A DNA stretch of 27,089 nt from Stentor coeruleus. Taxonomy: Eukaryota > Ciliophora > Heterotrichea > Heterotrichida > Stentoridae. The notes beneath the pieces were generated by a model. The model worked only from the letters and a program-made list of their open reading frames with translations, did no database searches and had not been told where the DNA came from. The position numbers and the translations under genes are program-made. Numbering within the stretch: the first letter of the stretch is position 1; the number at the start of each line of letters is the position of its first letter. Below, in pieces: positions 1 to 9,087 of the stretch. The DNA lies in NCBI GenBank assembly GCA_001970955.1, contig MPUH01000985.1, positions 1 to 27,089 on the forward strand, read 5' to 3'.

Positions 1-1365
1 CCTTAACTATCACCCACTTTAAACTTTATTATTTAACAAAGAAGAGTATGTCTTTATTGATGTTTTGCTATAATATAAAAATGCAAATTAAATCTTTTAA
101 AAAAAATAAAAAATATTGCATCATTATTCAAATGGAAAAGAATAATTGAGTTTAGTTATAATAAAGAAACTCATTCTCAAATTTTTCCTGAACAATCTTT
201 TCTGTTTTTCCAAATAGCTCCAGGATCAAATTATATATCATTAACTGATTTAGAAGTTAGTTTTCAAACTTTTATAAAAAGTGAAAAGGATCCAATCTGA
301 TTCTTTACAAATAGCAAAATTATGACCTTGATTGCTACCTTTTCCTTATCTTAGAATAATAAACATAAGCTCAAATTAAAAATTTTCTATTGTTAAACTT
401 TGAATATCTTTTAAATCACAGTCAGCTTGATCTGAATATGTATTAAAAATAGTATAATTTGCATTTATTTTTTTAATTATTGTTTCATTTATATATAATG
501 ATATGTCAGTGAAAAAAATATCAGCGACAATTATATATGGAGTTTATATGCTGTTTTATAAAGTCAATGAAATTTAGGTAGTTAGTCATTATATAAGCGA
601 ACATAATTTTTGCTTATCTGCTTAATTTTTATACGATATTTATGATATTTTCTTTAAATTTAAAACTATTTATTACATTCTGTTGAAAACCTTTCAACAG
701 TATGATTCTGAGTAAAAACTTTGGCTAAAGTAAATCAAACGAACTAAGATATAAAGGAAACTTTGTAATGAAAAAACAGTAAATAGTCGTTAGGATATCA
801 GACATATAAACTTTGGATAGGTTTAAGTTTTTATATTTTATAAGCTATTAGTATTTATATATCACTTTTATTGAATTTCTATATAAGTCAAGTAAATTTT
901 ATAAACAAACAACTCTTTATAAATTCATATCTAAAAACTATTAAAAATTAACTAGCCCATAAGTTATGCTAAAATTTACTAAGAACTTTTCACTTCCTAA
1001 TCAATTTTTAATCTAATATATATGTCACCACTCACAACCTAAACTTTTACTTCAATCTAATTTCATAATCTTCTAACAATCCTCACTATAATTTTGTAAA
1101 TCTATTATCCATGATTAAATACTTAGAATTTAAAGACATTAAACACAAAATTGCCTATTAAAAACATCAAAATTCAAAACAAACAAAAAAAATTCTATCT
1201 TTTAAATTCAAAAACATGATACAACAATAATACTTTATAGCCTTTAATACATTTGCTCACTTTATTATCTCTGAAATATAATCCTTTATATAAAACCTTA
1301 AAAATTTTAAATACAATATAATTCAAACTATTTCAATAGCATTATGAAATTATAATTCTGATAAT
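1..1365. other. Gene-free left flank: possible gene relic and upstream DNA of the TRIM-like gene
   Basis: No intact reading frame of gene quality is visible. Roughly 250-543 on the minus strand keeps a decayed protein-like frame, listed separately. From about 950 to 1340 the plus strand is very poor in G and rich in A, C and T, the same composition seen upstream of the other plus-strand genes here. I see no tRNA, rRNA or repeat array. Confidence 0.6.
250..543 (-). pseudogene. Possible ubiquitin-specific protease C-terminal relic
   Basis: Read on the minus strand, 543 to 250 gives 98 codons with only two in-frame stops (376-378 and 346-348). The first 55 codons are open and protein-like. After the second stop comes the stretch GSNQGHNFAICKESDWILF, which resembles the histidine box of ubiquitin-specific proteases (GHYxAxxK followed by W-x-x-F). 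In that family the histidine is catalytic. The cysteine box is not visible, no start codon is apparent, and neither stop is removed by a 15-nt intron, so if the identification is right this is a dead fragment. A plus-strand frame at 79-300 overlaps it and is probably the antisense shadow. The identification rests on one short motif. Confidence 0.3.
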
Positions 1366-3189
1366 ATGGATGAAATCGAATGTGTTGTCTGTAACAATGT
1401 TCAATATATGCCTTCAATATTGCCTTGCTGTCATAAATCAGTATGCAATTCGCATATTTCTGAATATTGTCCTTTGTGTAAAATCCCAATAAACCCAGAA
1501 GAAGTCATAAATAATTGGCTTCTACTGTCTTTGCTTCAAAGTTCTGATGCTTTTCCTTGTGAACGATGCGAAGAAAATGATTCAACCTTATATTGTCAAG
1601 AATGTAAAATTATTATATGTGAAGAATGCTTTAAAGTAGTTCACAAAGGAAAATATGCAAGGCATAAATATACATCTATCAATAACTATGATTATGAAGA
1701 AAATTGTTGTAAAACTCATGATCTTCCTATTGAATATTTTTGCACCGAAGAGTGGAAAGGCTTATGTTCAGGATGTTTTGATATGCATAATGGTCATCCT
1801 ATATTAAATGTACATGAAGCTGCCGCACAAACATTATTTGAAGTTAAAAATAAAGGAATCAGATTGAATAAAATGCAAGAACAGGTTCAATATGAAATTG
1901 ATGAATTAGAAATAACTCAGACAGAAATTCAAAGAAAGTATTTAGATATGATAGATATAACAAAAGATACATTTAAACAACTAAAGAAATTACTTGAAAT
2001 TAAAGAAAGCGAAACTTTTAATATTATTGAAAGTATTAAAGAAAAAAAAATAGGCGATTTGTCAGCTATAAAAGACTCACTTACAAAGAAATTTAAAAGA
2101 CTTCAGAATGTTATAAATATGATTGATATTTCAAAAGACTTACCATCAAGTGTTATGATGGAAAGCATGAAATATTTAACAAGTTTGATACAATCTTCTA
2201 TTAATTCTTATGAGTCAACACTAGCAACATTTAATACAACTTTTCCATATCCAGATTTTAAACTGCTTTTTCAAAGTTTTGATTTATTTTCTTATAATGC
2301 TCAGGGGGATAATAATCCGACAAGATCTCAAACTCAAAGACCTTCAACATTAACCCCATGTTCTTCACATCGAAGATCTAATCAAGGTTTTTCTTCATTT
2401 TCAAGTAGGCATGCTTCACCTATTCCTTTTAGAAACTCCACTCCAATTGGCCCATTTGCATCTGAAGATATTCTTGAACAAAGAAAATTCATAAGCAAAC
2501 AGCAATCTTCAAATGCTATAAAATTAAGTTGGAATCATTGTATTTCTCCAGTATCTTATATACTTGAATATGGAATTGGTAGTAAAGCAAGTGGTGTAGA
2601 GCAATTTAGACAAGTTTATAAAGGTTCTTCATATAATTGTTTAATTACTGATTTACTTCCAAAAACAACATATAGATTTCGAGTAGCTCCATATGATGAA
2701 AATAATCTTCAAGGATGCTGGAGTGAAATACTCTCAGTTTCAACTATGGATCTTCAAACACTTGATGAAAGTACATTTAAAAACACAGCTAGTGTGGTAA
2801 AACGTGGGGAAGAAAAATGGATACAATTTGAAAGAGCAGGTATTATACAAGCTAGTTACCCATATACTTTTGGTAAACAGAGTTGGGAGATTAAGGTTTT
2901 GAGTAATTCTTTTTATTCTAATGAAGATACATCAGGGGTATTAAAAATTGGAGTAACTTCTTATAAAAACAAACAAGTTATTGGATATTCACATAATTAT
3001 GCGACGAGTAAATCTTTGAAAATCAATGTACAACTGGATATTGATAATCAATTGCTTAAGATTAAAACTTCAGAAAATCAAGAACCTGAAGTTTTTTCTA
3101 TTACTGAAGGAGGCCAGTTTCCAGCTTTTCAGTATAGACCTTCTAAGAACTCAAGAAACAACGTTAAAATTATGGTGAAGTTCGATTAA
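1366..3189 (+). CDS. TRIM-like protein: RING, two B-boxes, coiled coil, FN3, SPRY-like
   Basis: 607 residues, probably a ubiquitin ligase of the tripartite-motif kind. A compact RING lies at residues 6-38 (C6, C9, C21, H23, C27, H30, C35, C38); the sixth ligand appears to be His instead of Cys and the loops are short. B-box 1 is at 65-100 (C65, C68, C77, C80, C85, C88, H93, H100). B-box 2 is at 115-144 (C115, H118, C126, E129, C134, C137, H141, H144). A coiled coil spans about 155-255, a Ser/Pro-rich linker about 315-365, a fibronectin type III domain about 380-462, and a SPRY-like beta domain about 470-607. This order matches class I animal TRIMs (MID1, TRIM9, TRIM46), many of which bind microtubules; microtubule binding here is inference. 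No intron is needed. The upstream DNA is strongly G-poor. Confidence 0.85.
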   Translation: MDEIECVVCNNVQYMPSILPCCHKSVCNSHISEYCPLCKIPINPEEVINNWLLLSLLQSSDAFPCERCEENDSTLYCQECKIIICEECFKVVHKGKYARHKYTSINNYDYEENCCKTHDLPIEYFCTEEWKGLCSGCFDMHNGHPILNVHEAAAQTLFEVKNKGIRLNKMQEQVQYEIDELEITQTEIQRKYLDMIDITKDTFKQLKKLLEIKESETFNIIESIKEKKIGDLSAIKDSLTKKFKRLQNVINMIDISKDLPSSVMMESMKYLTSLIQSSINSYESTLATFNTTFPYPDFKLLFQSFDLFSYNAQGDNNPTRSQTQRPSTLTPCSSHRRSNQGFSSFSSRHASPIPFRNSTPIGPFASEDILEQRKFISKQQSSNAIKLSWNHCISPVSYILEYGIGSKASGVEQFRQVYKGSSYNCLITDLLPKTTYRFRVAPYDENNLQGCWSEILSVSTMDLQTLDESTFKNTASVVKRGEEKWIQFERAGIIQASYPYTFGKQSWEIKVLSNSFYSNEDTSGVLKIGVTSYKNKQVIGYSHNYATSKSLKINVQLDIDNQLLKIKTSENQEPEVFSITEGGQFPAFQYRPSKNSRNNVKIMVKFD

Positions 3190-3344
3190 AATAATCAATT
3201 TTTTTATTAAAAGTTGCAGAATTTTCTATTCCTAGTATGATTTTTTGATTACTAATTTTATCATGCTTATATTAAAAAGTAATTCAATTGACTAATTATC
3301 ATCATTTCTTTGAGAAAATTCACTTTAAAATTAATGTAAATATT

Positions 3345-3461
3345 TTTTCAGTGAGCTTTCAATGATCGAGGCTTATTGGTCCCAAAATCTCTTTCTTTAG
3401 GTTGATTCTGCATGTTAAATCCTCGTTGTCGCTAATTAAAATGCTCTTACTTCACTGAAAA
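3345..3461. repeat. Inverted repeat pair TTTTCAGTGA / TCACTGAAAA
   Basis: TTTTCAGTGA at 3345-3354 is the exact reverse complement of TCACTGAAAA at 3452-3461, leaving 97 bp between the arms. The pair lies next to the integrase relic and could be the ends of a small non-autonomous element. No clear target-site duplication is visible, and 10 bp can pair by chance in AT-rich DNA. Confidence 0.3.
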
Positions 3462-3646
3462 GGCCTTTCTTTTTCTTTCCTTTTCTTTTCTTCAGTGGCA
3501 AGATGATGGATGTAAATCTTGTGTTAGTATTAATCTTCTTGAAAATCTAATTTACTTAACCATTTTTTGAAGTTCTGGTGATTTTCATAGCAAACTTGAT
3601 ATTTTTTCTATAAGAGATGATGATATATGCAATAAAAGTTTATTTG

Positions 3647-4160
3647 CTATTTAATCTTAATGCGAGAATACTCCCTTGAGATTCGGATGATAAGGTCTGC
3701 CTTTTCTATCAGGATTTGATTTTGAATAAGGATTCGTTTGAATTGCCCTTTAAATTCTGTCCCATTATCTGTTTGTTTTACCTTTGGTTTTCCCCACTCC
3801 CTTAGCAAATCTTCTAAGCAAACCGAAGTATTTTTTGACTTTTTATCGTGCAGTGGTCGAGCAAATGAGAATCTTGAAAAATGGTCTTTGGCTGTAAAAA
3901 TGTAATTAAATCCATACTTTATAATATCCACTCCCATTATTAAATCAATTTGCACTATTTCAAGAATTTTAGTTTTTAATTATTAAAGGATTTCGTTCAA
4001 TTAATGGTAGATTTATAAGATACTCTTCTTGACAAATGCGGCACCCTTTAATTAAATTCTTACAGTCATTTAACATATTTTCCCAGTAGTATTCTTCTGA
4101 TATTGCATACATTTATAAAATAGTTTCTTTATAATATCCATATACAAACCAATATTTATT
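3647..4160 (-). pseudogene. Broken retroelement integrase (zinc-binding segment plus rve core)
   Basis: Read on the minus strand. Positions 4112 to 3969 encode a segment with YYWENM and CRICQ, the C-terminal half of the HHCC zinc-binding domain that precedes integrase cores. Its frame ends in TAA at 3969-3971, and the core resumes one base out of frame. The core (from about 3955) has QIDLI with the first catalytic Asp, DHFSRF, and TDNGTEFKG with the second Asp about 59 residues later. GRPYHPNLKG at 3701-3672, the block just before the catalytic Glu, sits in another frame again. The Glu itself is not found, and an in-frame TAA also lies upstream at 4113-4115. At least two frameshifts plus stops mean it is inactive. 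It resembles LTR-retrotransposon integrases, but the element class cannot be fixed from this fragment. No LTRs or reverse transcriptase are visible nearby. Confidence 0.8.
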
Positions 4161-4727
4161 CATTAAAATCATAACAAATTTTTGATAAATCTTGGCAAAT
4201 TTTCCAATAATTATCATAACAGAACATCCACAATTGCAAAATTGACGAGAAAAGTGTTTTAATTTACCAAACAAAAAACCTCACTGGACATAAATATCAA
4301 ATAACACAAAAAAAAGTCACTCTTAATTTTATCTATTTAATGAACCAACAAAAAATTCCCAACAACAACATAAACAAAAATATATTTCTTCTCTTATTAC
4401 TCAAAACCAAAATACAATAATCCTATACACTTAATCTAAAATAAAATAATACCCATTTCCTAAAAATCTCCAAAAAACACTACATTCATAATCCTCACCC
4501 CACCAAAACAACTCCACCTTAACAATAAAAAATACAAAAACTACAGTTTTAATTTCATTACACATTTCAAAGATGAACTTACAAAACTAAAATTAACAAT
4601 TTACGTTTTTATCATCCTATTTACAATACATTTTCCCTAAGTTTCTTGTTATCATGAGAAAACTTTGAGTTCAAGTAATAAACTTTAAACTTTAAACTAT
4701 AAAGACAAAATAAATTCATATTTTTAA

Positions 4728-6791
4728 ATGACAGATGCCGCACGCCATTTAAAGGTCCTATGTAGAGTGATGCCAAGCCATATAGAAGAATCCTGTATTA
4801 TCCCATGTCCAGAAGTACGTACTATAATAGCAAGTAATAGGGCGATTAACAAGCAAATTCTTAATATCAGAAGCCAAAAAAATCTAAACACACTAAAATC
4901 CAAACTACTTGAAGATTCGACTTTAATAAAATTTGATGGAATAATCGATGAGTCTTTATCTCAAAGCAAGCTTTTCAATACTTGGCTCAAAACTCCAACT
5001 CAAGATTTATTAACTGGCCGATCTTTATGTTTATTAGTTTTCGGGATTACAGGTTCTGGAAAAAGCTATACAATCAGAGGTGGAGAAGGGAAAAAACGTG
5101 GTTTTGCACTTAGGAGTGTTGAATTGTTATTAGCTGTACTTGAAAGGTATAGAGGACAAATACAGTTAAAAGTTTCAGTCGTGGCTATATTCGATGAAAA
5201 TATTATTGATCTATTACAAAAACAAAACCCTCCATATGAAGTTCCAATAAATAAAAGTTCTGATTTCCATGCAGCATTAAATCAAGCTTTAAAGACTAGG
5301 AAAAGTGTTGGAGAAAGAGGAACAAAAGATAATATGCATATGATCATTACTATTAGACTATATCAAGAATATGAACTTCTTTCAGAGGCTTATTTTGTTG
5401 AACTTGCTGGATCTGAATTTGCTAGGGAAGACAAAAAAGTAGCCAGAGGGTTTAATTCGATTTCAAGCCAACTTACCCATAGTTATACAAATTGGCAGAC
5501 AAACCCTTTGTGTAATTTCTTAAAAAACGGTCTTGATATTTACAGCAACAACCCTTCAAATGTATTTTTGATTTGCTGTGCATCACAAAACGCAGAGAGT
5601 TTCCAAGACACTTTAGCATCACTAAAATTTACATCAAGAATTAAAGAATGCTTAGAAAAAGATTCAATAAAGCCTGATTTTATACATATGGACAATTTTA
5701 TATTTTATCTTAGCCAATCGAATCTTGAAGATGCTATAAGACTGATTGAGAGTATTGAATCAAGTCTTAAAAAATCATCAAATGAAGAAAAAATAGATAA
5801 ATATCGAGAAGCTTTTTCTAGACATCATCAATTGACTACAGAAGCATTAACTGATATAGACCGAGCAAAAAAGTTGAGTAGTTTTCAAGAGGATCTTACT
5901 TTATCTAAAGCAGTTTCTGAACTTACTCAACTAAAAATGAATTATTCGCATTTACAAGAACAATATTCTTTATTACTTGAAGAGAAATCACAGCTATCAA
6001 ACAGTTTTTCCAACTTGTCTGGGAAAGTTACTGATGAAATATTGATAACTTTGAAAAAACTTACACTTAAACTTGTGGAAGAACAAGAAATAAGAGAAAA
6101 ACTACTTCAAGAAAGTAAGAATTTGAAGAATTCAGTAATTGGGAAAACTTTTGAAAGAGAGCAATTTGAGTGTAACTGTTCGGAAGAGATAAAAAGTTTA
6201 CAAAAAGCTTTAAAGGAAGTTAGTGATGATAGACAAAAAACTATTGAAAAACTTGAATATTGTTTGATAGAAAATAGAAAAAAAGAAGAGTATGTTCAAG
6301 TTTTACGTTCTTCATCAACTTCATATGAACAAGAAAATCAGCATTTGAATTCGATTATTTCAGATTATGAAAATTTAATCTATGAACTTCGTAAGTCATT
6401 AAACTCTACTTCTTCAAAAATTGCTAATATTGAAGAAGAAAAAGTTTATATACTTCAGGAAAATGATAGACTGAGAAATCATTATAAAATTCTTAAAGAA
6501 AAATTTGAAGAACAAAAACTTTTAACTGAACGCGAAATTCTAAGTTGTAAACAAGAAAATGAAGACTACTGCAAAAAATATGAGAATCTTTTAGCTAAAA
6601 TTGAAGGTCTTACATTAGAACTTTCTAAGTACAAACTAAATAACAATCATTTAACAATCCAAAACAAGACCCTGATGAATAATTGGGAAAATGTTAATTT
6701 TTCAGAAATAGATAAGAAAGTTAATAAAGTGTATGAGAAACTGGATGAAATACAAGGGCTGAGCAATAGTTTAACAAGGTCTGGACAATAG
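4728..6791 (+). CDS. Highly divergent kinesin-like protein, N-terminal motor and long coiled coil
   Basis: 687 residues. The motor-like domain covers about 1-312 and is short for a kinesin. The P-loop is kept as GITGSGKS (106-113) and switch II as ELAGSE (225-230, usually DLAGSE). TLASLKFTSRIKE near 295-307 matches the closing helix of motors (TLxTLxFAxRAK). Switch I (NxxSSRSH) is not recognisable: the corresponding place reads TKDNMHMIITI. The usual N-x-SLxxL helix and VPYRDSKLTxLL block are also replaced. About 350-670 is heptad-rich coiled coil, followed by a short tail. Without switch I, normal nucleotide-gated stepping is doubtful; it may bind microtubules or nucleotide without efficient hydrolysis. 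It lies 171 bp upstream of the ankyrin gene in the same direction. The kinesin origin is clear, but I cannot assign a family. Confidence 0.8.
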   Translation: MTDAARHLKVLCRVMPSHIEESCIIPCPEVRTIIASNRAINKQILNIRSQKNLNTLKSKLLEDSTLIKFDGIIDESLSQSKLFNTWLKTPTQDLLTGRSLCLLVFGITGSGKSYTIRGGEGKKRGFALRSVELLLAVLERYRGQIQLKVSVVAIFDENIIDLLQKQNPPYEVPINKSSDFHAALNQALKTRKSVGERGTKDNMHMIITIRLYQEYELLSEAYFVELAGSEFAREDKKVARGFNSISSQLTHSYTNWQTNPLCNFLKNGLDIYSNNPSNVFLICCASQNAESFQDTLASLKFTSRIKECLEKDSIKPDFIHMDNFIFYLSQSNLEDAIRLIESIESSLKKSSNEEKIDKYREAFSRHHQLTTEALTDIDRAKKLSSFQEDLTLSKAVSELTQLKMNYSHLQEQYSLLLEEKSQLSNSFSNLSGKVTDEILITLKKLTLKLVEEQEIREKLLQESKNLKNSVIGKTFEREQFECNCSEEIKSLQKALKEVSDDRQKTIEKLEYCLIENRKKEEYVQVLRSSSTSYEQENQHLNSIISDYENLIYELRKSLNSTSSKIANIEEEKVYILQENDRLRNHYKILKEKFEEQKLLTEREILSCKQENEDYCKKYENLLAKIEGLTLELSKYKLNNNHLTIQNKTLMNNWENVNFSEIDKKVNKVYEKLDEIQGLSNSLTRSGQ

Positions 6792-6962
6792 TCAAGCGAT
6801 AATTCCTAACTAATATTAATACTAATACAAAAAATCTAAACCTAAATAAAAATCTCTAAATCAGTAAGAGAATCTAAAAATAAACTAAAAACATCAATCT
6901 AATTCTTCTAATAAATCCAAAAAACACATAAAAAAAACATGATATAATCACTGAAGTAAAAA

Positions 6963-7799
6963 ATGGGAAATTCTGAGATTAAACAAAGACTTTGGGTAGC
7001 AATTACCGCTAATGATCCAGAAACAGTGCGTATAATTTGCACAAATCATTCACATTTCATAAATGAACCAATTTCAGATGATCAAAAAACAAGTGCAGTA
7101 ACTCGTGCTGCATATCTAGATCGTCCTCACATATTAGCAGTCTTAGCATCAATGGGAGCAGATTTAAATAAACCAGCAGGGTCAGGAATAACTGGTTTAA
7201 TGTGGGCTGCAGCAAGAGGAAATGAAGAATGTGTTAAATTTTTACTTAATTTTGGTGCTGATCCCACTATAAAAGGACCTTACAATCTGACAGCAGCTGA
7301 TTTCTCAATTTTATATGGTTCTTACAATACTGCATATATACTTCATTCTAATGGATATTCTCCTACTAAACCCGCAGAAGAGTTCCTTGAAATTAAAGCA
7401 AAAATGCAATCTCCTTATGTTGATGTTCCTTGTATGCTTATGTCTTTAGAAAAAATGATTCCACCAGATATTGTCCCATTCTTCACATTGCCACCAATAA
7501 AACGTGAAATTGAATTCAATGACCCAGTTCGTGATCCAAATGAAACTTGGGGAAATTGGGTTCATCGGGTTATGGAATTCGAAAAACCTCCTCTTGTTGA
7601 AAGAAACTCTTTACCAGAAGCGATACAGCCACAAAATACTATGACAGGAAAAATGAAAATTCTTCTAAAATTGGAAAATGCTCCTCTGCCTGCAAGAGAG
7701 GAAGTAAAAGAAATCTCAGGTGTTAAAGAAATCCAAGAATATACTTTTGATGCGAAAGATATAATAAAAGTTCATCATTTAGATGAACAAAATAAATGA
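6963..7799 (+). CDS. Ankyrin-repeat protein with N-myristoylation signal
   Basis: 278 residues. It begins MGNSEIKQ, a good N-myristoylation context (Gly2, Ser5), so attachment to a membrane is likely. Ankyrin-type helices cover about 8-132; the clearest repeats are 43-71 (ending ASMGADLN) and 77-105 (TGLMWAAARGNEECVKFLL, ending FGADPT), with weaker ones on each side. The C-terminal half has no domain I recognise; it is rich in Pro, Trp and charged residues and contains NETWGNWVHRVMEFEKPP. The gene is intron-free and stops with TGA, with only 31 bp before the stop of the convergent JmjC gene. The repeats imply a protein-binding scaffold; the partner is unknown. Confidence 0.8.
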   Translation: MGNSEIKQRLWVAITANDPETVRIICTNHSHFINEPISDDQKTSAVTRAAYLDRPHILAVLASMGADLNKPAGSGITGLMWAAARGNEECVKFLLNFGADPTIKGPYNLTAADFSILYGSYNTAYILHSNGYSPTKPAEEFLEIKAKMQSPYVDVPCMLMSLEKMIPPDIVPFFTLPPIKREIEFNDPVRDPNETWGNWVHRVMEFEKPPLVERNSLPEAIQPQNTMTGKMKILLKLENAPLPAREEVKEISGVKEIQEYTFDAKDIIKVHHLDEQNK

Positions 7800-7830
7800 G
7801 ATTTAGGCTTATAATTAGAAATTATTCCTT

Positions 7831-9087
7831 CTAAGCTATTCTGTTAATTACGAAATTAACTGCTTTTCTAATCATGAAGATTTTATGTTTCGTGAGTATT
7901 TCTTTCATTCTAAGAAAAACTTTAGAGCCATCATAAAGATCGTTTGTGAATTCGGTAATTGGTTCAGTGTCACATTCATCTAGTTTTTTCATAACTAAAT
8001 ATCCTTCTTCAGCATTCAGACTTTTGAGGAATTTAATTAATCCTTTGTATTTCTTCATTTTTGTTAAGAGTCTTCTTACACTTGTGGGTGGAGCATTCTA
8101 TGTAAATATTACGTAGAGGATTGGAACTACTCCATGTTCTTCAAAAAGCTCATTGATTAACTCTGAATCTCCAGCTGAAATATTTTCAAGGATTTTGGCG
8201 CTACTTTATTGTTACTCTAGTTTAGCATCACTAACTTTTTTTTTCAAAATCTGGTCTATGCGTTTTACAGCCATTCGCTTAATAGCATTTCTAGTCACAT
8301 AGACATCAAGTTCTCCTTTAAGATCTATTTAAATCTTACCCATTGCAAGATCTTGCTGATCAATTCCATTCCATGTATAACTTAACGCAACAGTATTTTG
8401 TGAACTTTGTACTCTATGCCACCAACCTTCAGGTATATACAAAATATCTCCTTTCTTTAAATGCACTTCATAAGCTGCTTTCGGACGTTTTAAAGTGTGA
8501 TTGTGTACATCACTAATTACAGAATATGATTTAAGCATTGCTGATGGTGGGATAAGCTCAACAACTTTACTTCCGTTAATGATACAAAGTAAATTTTGAT
8601 ATGAATCATAATGTGTTTCTGAGATAACTGGCTTTATATTCATCCAAAAGTGAATATTAACAGTTTGATTAGATATTATATTTGGCTTTTTAATATCTCT
8701 TAGGAGTGAGGATAAAGTAAGTTCTTCAAATAGTCCTTCATTACTTGAAAGTGGACATTGAGCCATGTAACAGTTGAAAGTTTCATCTGAAGACTTGTTT
8801 AGGAACTCGAAAAATGTCATGTCGACGTATTTTTGATCGACTCCTGAAAATGAGTTCATTGAAACCGCGACACGGATTTTTGAGAAAAATGATATTAATT
8901 CCATGAAGCGAATCCAAGGAGGCTGCCAAAGTTCAAGAGCTGGCCAAGTATTCATGCTATTTACTATAATGCAAGGACAATGTAAACGCGCGAATTCACT
9001 AAAAATCTCTCTACTGTATTTTTCCCCGTAAATATCGATGATTGTTCCCTGGAGTAGTTTTTTAAGTTTTTTTAGCCGCTTGGACAT
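7831..9087 (-). CDS. JmjC/cupin_8 Fe(II)- and 2-oxoglutarate-dependent oxygenase, three 15-nt introns
   Basis: The reading frame is broken by stops at three places. Each break is removed exactly by a 15-nt GT-AG intron (8325-8339, 8201-8215, 8098-8112), giving 403 residues. The cupin_8/JmjC fold spans about 15-245: THYDSYQNLLCIINGSK supplies the metal ligands H159 and D161, and EGWWHRV supplies H224. Thus the iron triad is complete and the enzyme is probably active as a protein or RNA hydroxylase. Relatives with this HxD...H layout include JMJD7, HSPBAP1 and TYW5; I cannot choose among them. A helical C-terminal extension of about 155 residues, encoded by the three downstream exons, has no family I recognise. 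The upstream region (9121-9360) is C-poor on the plus strand, i.e. G-poor in the sense direction. Confidence 0.88.
8098..8112 (-). other. 15-nt intron 3 of the JmjC gene
   Basis: GTAATATTTACATAG on the minus strand, with an in-frame TAG as its last codon. Removal gives VPILYNAPPTSVRRLL across the junction. Confidence 0.9.
8201..8215 (-). other. 15-nt intron 2 of the JmjC gene
   Basis: GTAACAATAAAGTAG on the minus strand, with in-frame TAA codons. Removal gives SDAKLDAKILENISAG across the junction. Confidence 0.9.
8325..8339 (-). other. 15-nt intron 1 of the JmjC gene
   Basis: GTAAGATTTAAATAG on the minus strand. It carries an in-frame TAA. Removal joins codons to read AMDLKGELDVY, restoring the frame into the next exon. 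Confidence 0.9.

Larger units (their letters stand above)
3190..4727. other. Gene-free stretch with retroelement debris
   Basis: No intact gene. It holds a 10-bp inverted repeat pair around 3345-3461, a 30-nt all-pyrimidine tract at 3464-3493 and a broken integrase on the minus strand at about 3647-4160. From 4261 the plus strand becomes extremely G-poor; 4321-4560 contains only two G in 240 bases. This presumably is the upstream region of the kinesin-like gene at 4728. Confidence 0.7.

Noticed and set aside
79-300. Plus-strand open frame of about 73 codons
   Set aside because: It has no ATG and overlaps the more family-like minus-strand frame; it is probably its antisense image.
3464-3493. 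30-nt C/T-only tract as a regulatory or triplex element
   Set aside because: It is a simple low-complexity run in a gene-free stretch with no further support.
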